DNA of 64,000 nucleotides from Axinella damicornis (lineage: Eukaryota > Porifera > Demospongiae > Axinellida > Axinellidae), in the NCBI GenBank assembly GCA_963931865.1, contig OZ007507.1:10017533-10081532 (forward strand), in the 5' to 3' direction. The notes under the pieces are model-generated. The model saw only the letters and a program-made list of their open reading frames with translations. It searched no databases and was not told the origin of the DNA. The position numbers were made by a program, and so were the translations under genes. Of this stretch, positions 43,701 through 52,800 are shown piece by piece. Numbering within the stretch: position 1 is the first letter of the stretch; each line of letters begins with the position of its first letter.

Positions 43701-44802
43701 CTACGTATGAGTGGACTACATTTTAGTGGCTATGTCAGACAGAGTTGGTTAGCCTCGTTCCCAGGCCCGCGCGCCACTTTCGGTTGCACGAAAGAATGCG
43801 AAGGGCCTGGTATGTTTCCTCACATGCGTGATGTCAAGGGTAGAAAGGTGGTAGAAAGGATTTGATTGAATGTGGGCGATCTGGGGCTCAGAACAGCAAG
43901 AAGAGCTAAGGTACCAGATATCTTTCCACGCATATCTGGCTAGCGGGGGGCAACTGTCATACATACCAAGCATTGAACGTGTAGTTGGTTGAACAATATG
44001 CAAAACTTCACTTTTTCGTTCTGGCTTGTCGTTTATGTAATGTTCACGTGAGGAAAGCATACCACGCTCTCTCCGCTTTTCCGTACTGCAAGCGACGAAA
44101 TGCTGGGCGGGGCCTGGGAACGACTTTGTTTAATGCACTACTGCCGTATACTTTAAGATTCTGTCTTGCACAGCAGGACTACGGTACATTTGCTGGGATA
44201 TAAGCATAATAATGCAATGCTTGTGCAACAAATCCTTTTTCCCCGAATTCGTATTGACTCTAAATTCAGTAAAGGTCATGTGACATAATTAATCTTGTGG
44301 TGAGTCTTGTTCCATGTCACAAATCTGGGTCTGAAGTTTCACAATCTTCACTTGTATGGTTCTGTGGGAAATCTGGATGGCCTACTTTTCTTTTCCACCC
44401 ACACCTTAATGATGCAGCTCTTTCCCTACCTATCAATCATTTCTTATTAGCAATGCACACAAAAGCTTAGGCTTATCCCCAGGCCCACTCCTGCTCCACT
44501 TTCATGTACTTGACCTTTGAGCTGAGTGAAGATTTATTCAGTTCAAAGGTCAAGAAAGTGGATCAAATGGGCTGGAGCTGAGGTGAGCAGAAATTCCTGC
44601 ACATCATTTCGTGGTGTTTTTGTTCATTTTTCAGGACCCAGCTAGAGGATCTATGAATGAAACATCCATTCTAACTGCTCGGTGTCCCTATGTGGCCCCT
44701 GATCCCTGCACCTTGCAACTGTCTGCAGCCACCTCGTCTGCTTCATTGCATGCCTTGTACATCCTCTTTGCAATCCTTTATACGGCCATGCATGTTGTGT
44801 AG
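31756..44802 (+). CDS. DOMON copper-dependent monooxygenase, DBH/MOXD1-like, copy C (621 aa, 14 exons)
   Basis: Predicted type II, ascorbate-dependent copper monooxygenase of the dopamine beta-hydroxylase family, entering the secretory pathway. Exons: 31756-32034, 32099-32245, 32315-32485, 34572-34661, 35901-36080, 36371-36473, 36570-36736, 37286-37343, 37467-37570, 37634-37672, 38214-38279, 39008-39138, 40461-40623, 44635-44802. The total is 1866 nt with consistent phases. A hydrophobic signal peptide (about 1-19) is followed by a DOMON domain (about 25-165, with GWVGFGVSPNG). The N-terminal copper domain begins near PAVDTTYWC. Copper ligands are His243/His244 (HVHHM), His315 (EMHYDN), His394/His396 (LHTHL) and Met477 (EEMCL). 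The C-terminus ends in a hydrophobic segment (LHALYILFAILYTAMHVV), suggesting membrane or GPI attachment. The substrate cannot be inferred. Its duplicate is at 49876-61390. Confidence 0.93.
32655..33037. mobile_element. Copy of the GGGGCGAGC...CTCGCCCC element in intron 3 of gene C
   Basis: It starts AGCCCCACACCTACATGGACGAG and ends GCTCGCCCCACAATG. These are the two ends of the 40681-41167 family. The left end here is worn. Confidence 0.5.
33974..34085. mobile_element. 112-bp TAGCCTCG-family foldback in intron 3 of gene C, 9-bp TSD
   Basis: TAGCCCCGCTCCCAGGCCTT pairs with AAGGCCTGGGAATGAGGCTA, with GATCGCTT-type inner arms. The flanks TTGTTTTCC and TTGTTTTCT match at 8 of 9. Confidence 0.87.
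34933..35603. mobile_element. 671-bp DNA element with about 270-bp inverted repeats and exact 9-bp TSD
   Basis: The ends are GGGTAACTGTGAAAGCCGG and the inverse of GGGTACCTGTGAAAGCCGG. The arms run on through CGGAACG repeats and a CTCGAGTCGGTAGAGGTCAA motif for about 270 bp each, leaving roughly 130 bp in the middle. TCATCACTC flanks it at 34924-34932 and 35604-35612. A 9-bp duplication with long inverted repeats fits MULE-type (or Merlin-type) transposition. No transposase is encoded. It sits in intron 4 of gene C and is absent from gene D. Confidence 0.9.
36767..37174. mobile_element. 408-bp hAT-like element with exact 8-bp TSD
   Basis: Ends TAGTGTTGTGAA and TTCACAACACTA. ATTATGAG flanks it at 36759-36766 and 37175-37182. 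The 8-bp duplication and T/CAGTG-type ends fit the hAT superfamily. No transposase frame is present. It lies in intron 7 of gene C, and gene D has no such insertion at the equivalent site (near 55650). Confidence 0.88.
36884..37014. mobile_element. Foldback element nested inside the hAT-like element
   Basis: TGTACAG..TTACAGACCTTTGCAGGTTGGT is mirrored by ACCAACCTGCAGAGGTCTGTACA. It lies wholly inside 36767-37174 and is either a nested insertion or part of that element's own structure. Confidence 0.6.
37814..38140 (-). pseudogene. 3' fragment of a LINE inserted in intron 10 of gene C
   Basis: The T run at 37814 is the poly(A) tail of a minus-strand insert. Read on the minus strand, about 38125-37990 encodes a typical LINE C-terminus (NSYFYSFFCDTPRMWNTLPL, then an SPNADIFKRNL-like end). 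The flanking intron (GATTTGTT ... GTTAAATTGAAGCTGG) is continuous in gene D at about 57165. This defines the insertion precisely. Confidence 0.78.
39162..39765. mobile_element. 604-bp composite TAGCCTCG-family element in intron 12 of gene C
   Basis: The left arm TAGCCTCGTTCCCAGGCCTT...CGGAGGTGGAAGGCCTGGGGAATCTTCTCAC..GATACGCGGCAC is mirrored at about 39660-39765. The flanks CTTCTATG and CTTTTATG indicate an eroded 9-bp target duplication. The ~400-bp interior is unlike other copies. It has two plausible coding stretches (MYETDLAFCASYDDGKRELH; MPSYDAIFPWSEKTALFG), so it may be a captured gene fragment. Confidence 0.82.
40075..40235. repeat. Third copy of the poly-G / GGGTCTGGGTTT element
   Basis: It shares the poly-G run, ATTGAATGGC.CATG.CAGTG, TCTGGGTTTGAAATCT and GGGGACAAAACATTTTCA with 9665-9856 and 25827-26015. 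The ends are more diverged. Confidence 0.65.
40681..41167. mobile_element. 487-bp element with GGGGCGAGCCTGAGCGAG inverted ends, in intron 13 of gene C only
   Basis: Gene D reads ACTAAACAAGTACTGAGG without interruption (near 60705). Gene C has 487 bp plus an extra AAC in the same place, so the insertion boundaries are clear and the target duplication is AAC (3 bp). The inverted motifs lie at about 40698-40719 and 41147-41167. A TA microsatellite (41095-41117) lies inside. Three-base duplications fit Harbinger-like elements, which is an inference. Related ends occur at 32655-33037, 51098 and 55937. Confidence 0.75.
41190..42043. mobile_element. 854-bp element with AGCGTAAAC ends, in intron 13 of gene C only
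   Basis: The inverted ends are 21 bp with three mismatches (AGCGTAAAC.A.CAATTATCG). ACTT flanks it on both sides (41186-41189, 42044-42047). Gene D is continuous here (GGCATGACTTAATGG near 60726). The interior repeats GCCGATAATT-like motifs on both strands and has no transposase frame. I cannot name the superfamily. Confidence 0.78.
42665..43100. repeat. Tandem duplication ending in a near-perfect 142-bp palindrome
   Basis: About 42665-42785 and 42845-42960 are tandem copies (CCAGTCTGTTATTTCTTCGA...GTAGTTACCGTTGCT.TACTCTA). At 42959-43100 the sequence GGTTAGACACTGAGACCAA.GGGATCTACGCG is followed by its inverse complement with a short loop around CGCTGCGCTCGGGACGCTAC. A half-copy of the same palindrome follows the first tandem unit (42771-42835). 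Confidence 0.85.
43750..44123. mobile_element. About 374-bp TAGCCTCG-family element, same interior as 1127-1493
   Basis: The left end is TAGCCTCGTTCCCAGGCCC and the right arm ends GGGCCTGGGAACGA with the last bases altered. The interior (TGATGTCAAGGG..., GATTTGATTG.ATGTGGGC, GGGGGGC.ACTGTCATACA) matches 1127-1493. It is in intron 13 of gene C. Confidence 0.82.
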
Positions 44803-45230
44803 CCAGCAAATGTTATTGTTCTAGTTGGACAAGTACTGAGCAGTATAGTGTAAGTACGTATACTTTATTACAGACTGTACTCCACTGCAGCTGCTTATAT
44901 AAGTTTTGTGCAACAGTTATGTGCAATCATACTGTGCAAAATACTTTTTGGGTGGAATTAGCTACCCATTCAATCTTGTATGCATGTCCTATAGCTAATT
45001 TGTGGACTGGATTTTTCATGGCATTGAAATGTGTGACTGGAACTTAGGAATTCATGAAATGTGCGACTAGATTGGATTGACTAAAGCTATTTACTCGTAT
45101 ATATAGCTAGTGGTACGTGAAGGCCTGAAGGGTCACATGCATAATAATGTTTAATAAGCAGGTGCAATTAGTTTATAGCTACAGCTCGTTTCACAACTTG
45201 GCAAAGGTGCTTTCCCAACGAATTCATGTG

Positions 45231-45530
45231 ACCACAACTGGAAAACAAAATATCAGAAAGTCTGTGGACATTTGCTATGATTATCACCTTTTAGGGCGTG
45301 AAAATAGAAAGAGATGCCAATGTACAAGACCATCATTATTTTTGTCTCTTTTTGTCTTATAAGTTGTGCAATTTAATGTTCATTGAAAAAGGTACCCTGG
45401 AACTGCATAATTTGAACCTTTAGCTACCGTTAGATACCTCATTTGAGCTGGTAGGACAATGTCAAAAGGACAATGTCAAAAGTAGCCATGCAGTACAAAC
45501 ACCCTGGTATGGCATGCATCAATAATTTTT
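45231..45530. other. 3' flank of gene C before the LINE
   Basis: About 300 bp with no gene. Similarity to the flank of gene D fades near 45247. It resumes on the far side of the LINE near 48200 (GGCTGTGCAAGCAG..., like 61860), so the LINE and some unique sequence interrupt the duplicated flank. Confidence 0.5.
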
Positions 45531-48165
45531 TTTTTTTTTTTTTTTCTATGAAAATTTATGCAGAAATGCAATGGACACACAGTATAGCTGTACAATAGCT
45601 AATTTTGCATGTATGCCCAAATATTAGATTTAAATGATGATACAGAAGCAGGTTGGGTGGGTGTATGTGCAGTAAACATGTTCCAATTACGTATGGTGCG
45701 GGGTATGAAAGAGTTATAAAAACTAGTTGTGTGCGCATATGGACAAAGAAATAATTGGTAAGACTGTGACCTTGTGACTCTGGGAGTTTGCTCTACAAAA
45801 TTACCAGGTGGAAAATAAAACAGACCATTTACTATTTTAAACATGGTGCATAGATCGAGGAAGAGTCTGCGTTGTTGAAGTGATGGCAGAGAAAACAGCT
45901 GTAAGAGGTCATCATAACTACTATCCCACTGCTTTGCACACATTCTTAGAGCAAATTTTTGTATTTTCTCAAGAGCATTGACTTCCCCATGTTTGTAAGG
46001 GTTCCAGATTTGGCTGGCATACTCAAGGTGGGGGCGAACGAGTGAGATATACATTTGGGATAGGCTCTCAGGGTTTGAATGCTGGTAAAAACGGCGGTAG
46101 ATCAGCCCTGTCAGCTTTCTTGCTTTACCACAGATTGAGTCAATATGCTGGGTCCAGGACAAGTCTGATGATAGGAGGATCCCAAGATATTTGTAGGAGT
46201 CCACCACTTGCAATGGCTGGCAACAGAGATGCAGTGTGGGTGGGCATATACCAGTCCGTTTTCTGGTGACCCGCATGAAACTACACTTTTGAGTGTTGAA
46301 TTGTAGGTAGTTAGCATCGACCCACTCAGATATTCTGTTTATGTCTTCTTGCAAGAGGGAATAGTCGGCATGGTTAGAGATAGGTCGATACAGCAACATA
46401 TCATCGGCATATAGTGTTAGGTGACTGCCTGGCGAGAGGGTAATGGATGAGATCCCATCGATGTATGTCAGGAATAACAGTGGCCCAAGCACTGAGCCCT
46501 GCGGGACACCAGATAGCACAGGGAGAGGGTTTGATGAACTGCCATTTACCACCACCTGCTGCTTCCTATCTGTGAGGTAACTGTGAATCCATTTTACAAG
46601 TATGTGATTGACTTGTAGGTTCTCCAGCTTCTCTAACAGAGCACGATGAGGTACCGAATCGAACGCTTTCTTAAAATCAAAGAATACAGCGCCAACTTCA
46701 TTTCCTTTTTCCAGCATCTCAAACCAGTTATGAGTGGTCTCCAGTAGAGCAGTGACTGTGGATTTTCCACACTGGAATCCCCACTGTGTAGCAAAGATTG
46801 ACCGTGCCTCCGTTAGTTGCTGCAGCAAAAGATTAGCAATGTGCTTCTCCAGGAGTTTGCTTAGCACTGGCAGTAGAGAAATCGGCCTATAGTTAGCTGG
46901 GTTTCCTTTGTCCCCGGATTTGGGAATGGGCACAATATTAGATCGCTTCCACGTTGTTGGAAAACAGCCGGCCAAAATTGACATGTTGAACAGTTTAGTG
47001 ATTGGGGCAGCAATGCTTGCAGCAGTGGCTTTTAGCATCCTACCAGAGATTCGGTCCTGACCACTTGCTTTAGAAACATCTATTGATTGCAGAAGACCCA
47101 GAACATCGTCCTCTGTGCATAGCAGATTTTCTGAGCTTCCTTCACTAAAATCCAGGTGTTCAGTAGCTGTAGACTCAGAGAGAGGTGGCAGTGATGTATT
47201 GAAGCATTGAGAGAAATAATTGTTTAACATGTTAGCTTTGTCTAGGTCATTATCTGCACGTGCGTCACCTGACTGCAGAGATGGAATTGTGGATTGATCT
47301 TTCCTAAGGTACTTCATTGTCTTCCAAAACGTTTTTTTGGATCCATTGTTGATGTTTCTTGCAAAGAATGACTGTTTTGAGTTTCTCAATATAGCTGTTA
47401 CTTTATTTCGCATTCGCTTGTATTTTCTCTGCAGCACAGCTGACCCTGATGACTTTGCTTTTTTGAATAAAGTGTTCCGCTTTTGCATTGCTCGTTTTAA
47501 GTTCTTTGATAGCCAAGGAAGATTTTTGCGTCTTGGTAAAGTACACTTTGGGATACAGTTTTCCATGATAGACATGAAACTGCTTTCCCAATTTTGTAGA
47601 GCTAGATCTACATCAGCGGTATCCAGCAATTGTTCCCAGTCAACATCAGCCAGTAATTTGTTCGCTCTGCCAAAGTCTGCATGAGAGTACTTCCATATGG
47701 TTCGTGCAGTTGGTCTAGTGCAGTTGGACAAAAGTTTCCAATTCCATTGAAGAAGGAGACCATTATGGTCCGAGTTAGCAATAGGGGGTATAGTTGAGCT
47801 TTCCTCCAGCTGTTCAGGGGTGGATACCAGTGCTAAGTCAAGTAGTGATTCTCGGCCACTGTTGGAGCTGTGAGTTGTACCTTGGATTACCTGTGTTAAA
47901 GAGAATAGTTGCATTAGATTAGTGAGTTTGGAGTACAAGGGGTGGAGAGGGTTATAAAAATCAATATTGAAATCTCCTAAAAGTACAAAGTTTGAAAAAC
48001 AAGATGCATCAAGGCCCTCCAAAACTGAGAAAAGGTTATCCATTACAGAAACAGGGGAACTAGGTGGTCTATAAAAAATACCAATATTAACTTTGTGACA
48101 ATTCTTATAAATAGAAATAAATAAAAATTCCAACTGAGCAGGGCCTGCAAGGAGAACTTTACAAA
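45531..48165 (-). mobile_element. 5'-truncated LINE at the junction of the two gene units
   Basis: The poly-T run at 45528-45545 is the poly(A) tail of a minus-strand insert. The coding part is intact from within the endonuclease domain to the stop at 45599. The open frame simply begins inside the domain near 48165, so the copy was truncated at the 5' end on insertion. Confidence 0.88.
45599..48133 (-). CDS. LINE ORF2, CR1/Jockey-type, N-terminally truncated (844 aa)
   Basis: The first ~150 residues are the C-terminal part of the endonuclease domain (GIFYRPPSSP, LLGDFNIDF, and the SDH motif in NSDHNGLLL). The early catalytic motifs are missing, so it cannot act alone. The reverse transcriptase follows with YRPISLLPVLSKLLE, QWGFQCGKSTVTAL, VFFDFKKAFDSVPH, SGVPQGSVLGPLLF and the catalytic YADDMLLY. 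The tail has the usual SYKYLGILLSSDLSW and RTIRNWNMF motifs. The SVLGPLLF form is typical of CR1/Jockey-group LINEs. It is unlike the 3.6-kb LINE, so the window holds at least two lineages. Confidence 0.92.
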   Translation of the reverse strand: MEFLFISIYKNCHKVNIGIFYRPPSSPVSVMDNLFSVLEGLDASCFSNFVLLGDFNIDFYNPLHPLYSKLTNLMQLFSLTQVIQGTTHSSNSGRESLLDLALVSTPEQLEESSTIPPIANSDHNGLLLQWNWKLLSNCTRPTARTIWKYSHADFGRANKLLADVDWEQLLDTADVDLALQNWESSFMSIMENCIPKCTLPRRKNLPWLSKNLKRAMQKRNTLFKKAKSSGSAVLQRKYKRMRNKVTAILRNSKQSFFARNINNGSKKTFWKTMKYLRKDQSTIPSLQSGDARADNDLDKANMLNNYFSQCFNTSLPPLSESTATEHLDFSEGSSENLLCTEDDVLGLLQSIDVSKASGQDRISGRMLKATAASIAAPITKLFNMSILAGCFPTTWKRSNIVPIPKSGDKGNPANYRPISLLPVLSKLLEKHIANLLLQQLTEARSIFATQWGFQCGKSTVTALLETTHNWFEMLEKGNEVGAVFFDFKKAFDSVPHRALLEKLENLQVNHILVKWIHSYLTDRKQQVVVNGSSSNPLPVLSGVPQGSVLGPLLFLTYIDGISSITLSPGSHLTLYADDMLLYRPISNHADYSLLQEDINRISEWVDANYLQFNTQKCSFMRVTRKRTGICPPTLHLCCQPLQVVDSYKYLGILLSSDLSWTQHIDSICGKARKLTGLIYRRFYQHSNPESLSQMYISLVRPHLEYASQIWNPYKHGEVNALEKIQKFALRMCAKQWDSSYDDLLQLFSLPSLQQRRLFLDLCTMFKIVNGLFYFPPGNFVEQTPRVTRSQSYQLFLCPYAHTTSFYNSFIPRTIRNWNMFTAHTPTQPASVSSFKSNIWAYMQN

Positions 48166-49263
48166 AATAGTCAAAAAATCATTCATTCATTCATTTATTC
48201 ATGGCTGTGCAAGCAGTTTTTATTTCAATTTAGATATCTGGGCTGGCACTCCAGGCCCTTTTCTGTATAATAACACGTGAAAGTAGTTGTCAACTTGATT
48301 GTTGGAAAGCGAGCTTAGCTAATATGAGTGGGTTGTAACTATTGTACCAACTTATGCCATCAAAAACTCCATCCAGAGTATAGAGCCTTGTAATGCTTGC
48401 AAACTATCTATTTTTGTTGTACAGTTACAGATCCCAGTAATACTACAATACACTCCGAATTCTGCATGCAGTATTACAAGAAAAGTGCATAGAAAACAAA
48501 ATATAAATAGAAAACAAACTCTGCTGTAATATAAGTTACAGATCTCATGCCATCCATTACTGAGGAACAGACAACAGTTCAGCCACTTACTGCAAGTCAT
48601 CCTAGTTTCTGTCAATGGCAGTTCGCTCTATATTGAAACTTTGATCATAATCTGCAGGAGATCCAGCAGAATGCTAGCTGTGTAGGTAGCACTACTAAAT
48701 CTATAACTCTGTAGTGAAGTTCACGGGAATATGATCTTCATAGAAATATATTGTATACCTTGGGCTTGGCTGGGATTGCGTGACCACAAGCTTTTCAAGA
48801 GATTACCGGGCAAAGGAACAGAAGATTAAGAAAACCAACTCTGAACACGGCCTATCACATGCATGCCATTTTGACATCACCATAGGAGGTGACTATTAGG
48901 TGGAGAAACTGCTGCAGGAGAAACTACTGCCCATAGTGAGAACTGTACCTGCTGTTGTTCAGAGTTTCATTATTGGTAGCTATACCTCCTGGCCATGATC
49001 AACATTTGCATTGCGCCTGCAATAGGCCGATAGATAATTATGAAGCAACTGTAAAACTCTTACAACAAGGAGCTGATAGTGAAAAACTAGCTACAACGGG
49101 ACAATGATTAACACAAAACTTTCTATATAATATACGTACATTCAAACTGGATGATTTATTGTGGGTTTGAGCAGTCCACTTCCTTGATGCAAGACTTTTG
49201 CAATCTGCTGTACATCCAAAGATGATGCTTGGGAAGCACTCCATTATCTCACAGATTCTCATC

Positions 49264-49307
49264 TAGCCTCGTTCCCAGGCCACGTGGGAGGCCTGGGAAC
49301 GAGGCTA
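49264..49307. mobile_element. 44-bp minimal TAGCCTCG foldback element
   Basis: TAGCCTCGTTCCCAGGCC and GGCCTGGGAACGAGGCTA separated by a few bases. The flanks ATTCTCATC and ATTCTGAGT share only the first five bases, so the duplication is eroded. It is absent from the equivalent site of unit 1 (near 31335). Confidence 0.82.
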
Positions 49308-49654
49308 ATTCTGAGTCATCCTATAATGCAGTAAAGCCCACAGAGGTTAAGGCCTACCACAGAGGTTAAGGCCTACCTTTTCCTCATGTCTAGAAAGCAA
49401 AATTAAATAGCAGTCAGCATTTCGTGGTACACTACACTCAAAGCAGTCCCCAATTTTGATTCTCAATTGTCCTTTCTGGCTACAAGTGGTGGATAATCTG
49501 GTTTAGATAAGGTGTACCCACTCTAGATCAGCAATTAGATGAGTATTGGGACTTTTTTTCAGCAGCAACATCCGGAAGGAATTAAAGACGGTGAAGCACC
49601 TCGATTGCAATAGAGAGGATGATGCAACTCATGTTATCTTGGGGCCGCGCCCCC

Positions 49655-49686
49655 TAGCCTCGAACCCAGGCCTGGGTTCGAGGCTA
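49655..49686. mobile_element. 32-bp palindromic foldback element with exact 9-bp TSD
   Basis: TAGCCTCGAACCCAGG directly abuts its inverse complement, with no loop. CGCGCCCCC flanks it at 49646-49654 and 49687-49695. It is the shortest copy in the window. Confidence 0.88.
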
Positions 49687-49718
49687 CGCGCCCCCTTACA
49701 GAAGCTGGCCTGCGAGAC

Positions 49719-49764
49719 TAGTCTCGGAACCAGACCTCGTGCCAAGGGTCTGGTTCCGAGACTA
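49719..49764. mobile_element. 46-bp TAGTCTCG-variant foldback with 9-bp TSD
   Basis: TAGTCTCGGAACCAGACC pairs with GGTCTGGTTCCGAGACTA. CTGCGAGAC (49710-49718) and CGGCGAGAC (49765-49773) match at 8 of 9. It lies 32 bp from the previous element in the gene D promoter region. Confidence 0.86.
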
Positions 49765-49815
49765 CGGCGAGACGTAGACAGCCATGCGGGCGCTAGCTCC
49801 GCCTCCAATGCAGAC

Positions 49816-49823
49816 TATAAATA
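49816..49823 (+). promoter_or_regulatory. TATA box of gene D
   Basis: TATAAATA lies 53 bp upstream of the ATG and after the same GCTCCGCCTCCAATGCAGAC block as in gene C. Two foldback elements inserted about 50-160 bp upstream make the gene D promoter different from that of gene C. Confidence 0.68.
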
Positions 49824-49875
49824 CATTTAGCTAAGACCAATTCTCAGTCAAGAAAACCCAGAACATCGTTCAACG

Positions 49876-52800
49876 ATGAAATATCCTACTGCTCTCCTCG
49901 TTTTCCTGCTCGCGGCGTACAACGTTTCGAGCACTCGCGATCTTCCGGCAGCCTATCGATTTTCTGCAACCTTGGACCCCAACGGCTTGTACAAGTTGTA
50001 CTGGAACTACAGCTTGACTGCGCAAACTATATCTTTTGCTGTACGCGTACAGACAACCGGCTGGGTGGGCTTCGGTGTTTCTCCTAACGGTCAGATGCCG
50101 GGTTCCGACGTGGTGATTGGATGGATAGACAGCGACGGAACGGCGCAATTCAAGGTTGTGTTTGTTTTATGTGTGCATTTGTGTGAATTTGCGTTTAGTA
50201 TTTAGTTAATATTCGGCAGGACCGTTACGCTGAAGGGCGTTATCTGCCTCCTATTGACTCAAGTCAGGACTGGTTTTTGGTCAGTGGGGAGGAGGAAGGT
50301 GGATACACAATTTTGGAGTTCACTAGAAACCTTACCACCTGTGACGACAAAGATCTCAACATTGAGGTAGTGCTTGTTAAGTTCAGTAGAAAAGCCACTG
50401 CATGTATTTACAGCTACCATTGTTTCTATAATTATGTAGGCTGATACTACCCGGGTTGTATGGAGTTGGAGCTTGAGCGACCCTCCATCCGCTTCAGCCA
50501 TCACTCAGCATTCCAGCCAGGGTACCACTAGCCTCAACCTCCTGGGAGGGCTCAATGAAGTGAGACAGGACAGAAATGGGACAGATTCATTTGCAATCAG
50601 AAATGAGAATGTGAGTAGCTACATGTTGAGTTATAGCTACTTGAGTCTAGCACCATAACCATTCACAGCAGGCACCAGTGGCGGATTTAGAAATTTAGAA
50701 AGGGGGGTTTAGTCATGCACTGGTGTGCGAAGTGCACCCGAAAACGTTTGTGTTGCCACACCCACTACTGGTCACATGAATGCATTCATGACACACGACT
50801 GACCTTCAGGAGTTTTGATGTTTGAGGTGACTTGTCTATAGTACTGGAGACTAAGAATGATGATCGGAACAAATCCAAAACTGTTGTACAATAGACGTAA
50901 CTTACTTTTACTAGCCACCAAAGGGTGGTGTATTCTCACCTCCTAAATCCACCACTGGGCACCCTGGTTACAATCTCCTATCATAGAGCTGGTAGACTCT
51001 ATATGTAGGGACATAGCGTAAGTCGCCAATTGTCGACCACCTAGCTTGTGAACTCATCATCATAACATCTGTTTTGTGATAACTATAAAGTATAATTTGG
51101 GCGAGCGTGAGCGAGCCCCACATGGACGAGTTTGCTGTAAATTTCGCTATTGCTAATTACACCTTTACATGACAAACAAACACGTTTATTGGCTAGAGTC
51201 ATAGGGGCTACCGCATGGCCACAGATATGAACAGTTGATGATCAGACCAGTGTGCGGCATCCTACTTTGCTTAGGCCGTGTGGGACGTATACCTGTTAGA
51301 CTTGCTATACTGGTTGTGCACATATGCGTTTTTTTTTGTCTCAATCCACTAGGCATGTTTACAACTCACTCACACAGTGTATATATATGACAGCAAGAGA
51401 TTAATTATAGCCATAAAACCTCGCAGCTCAGATGGTACAGAAGACAATTCTATAAAATTTATTGAGACTGCAAAGAGTACTGCAACAATAGAAGTTGCTA
51501 CAAAGGCTGGGAACTTTGCTTAGGCAACTGATGGTTTATCAGTGCTGCAATCACATGACCCATGCAGGATCTTTGTTAAAGGAACAATGCCCTTTTGAGT
51601 GTCGACTACTCCAGATGTGATTTCCCATTTCTTGTACAACAGAATTGTTGTCTATTTATAGGCATTTAAAGTCTTGCTATGTAAATGTATAAGGTTTCCA
51701 CCAGAACTATGGGGAGCATCAAAACTTATGATGACCATGCAGTAGCCAACTATCATCAACCGTGCCAGTTGGCCATTGTCGATATTAGGCTGAGAAACAG
51801 TGGTTTACCATCACAATAGCAGTACAGTCTGAAACAGTGACTAATAAGCAACGTCCCATTCATCTTGTAGTGGTTTCATAACCAATTGTGGCGTAAAAAA
51901 GCATCGTGAAAGTACTGAACAAGAAAGTCACCGAACGGCTCTAGCTAGCTAGCTAGCTAGCTAGCTAGCTAGCTATAGCCAAGAGTTCATAACAGTGAAT
52001 AAGAGTGTGCAACTGCCATATATGGGTTCCACTACTATACCATCTCCACAATCAGTGCGGTCTACATGTACATAAGGCTGTGTAAACTCTGTAGTATTCC
52101 CATGCAGGCCTACCCCCTTTTTTCTGTTCTTCGGTTTCCGTTGACAATAATACACGGATGCCGCCCTTCCACATCCATGTATTATTGTCAACGGAAACCG
52201 AAGAACAGAAAAAAACGGGGTAGGCCTGGGAACGAGGCTAGTAGTATTCATAGTTTCACACAGGAGCGTGCAGCTGCTACTACTTCACCACTGATTGGTG
52301 GTGAAATAGTAGCAGCTGCACGCTATGTGTGAAATTTACACATCCTTTTGTACATGTTGCACACTAAGGTTTCATTACTAAGCGATCATTAATTTTAGTT
52401 AATTAGCTACACATTCATGAGTAACATTCAAAAATAAAGTTAAATGATGAAACCGAGGGGTCTACGGAATTTAGAGCCCCGTGGAAACTATTTAGACACC
52501 CGCGCGCAAAGGGTGTTTTTTTTCCAAGGGGATCTAAATCCTGTAGGCCCCGAGGGTTTCATCATTTATACTATACTGCTGGCAGCCAATTAATTGCTGT
52601 CTGTATTAGCAACCGAGACAATTAGCAACCGTTCAGTCAGAAAGACTTCACACAGAGATGGCGACTTTTATAGCAGCTGCTCTCGCCATCCGCTAACCGA
52701 CAACTCTGCGTACTCATGCCTCGTGATTGGGACTGTGACTCCGAAGTGGAACCAGACTATGGGATCGCACCAAATACGGCCACTTACGGAGGCGTTTTTT

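Larger units (their letters stand above)
30290..45230 (+). repeat. Tandem segmental duplication, unit 1 (contains gene C)
   Basis: It starts at TAACACGTGAA...AGTAGTTGTCAA and matches 48270 onward, including the promoter, all 14 exons, most intron sequence and the 3' flank up to about 45240. Length differences from unit 2 are nearly all explained by mobile elements present in only one unit. Confidence 0.88.
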
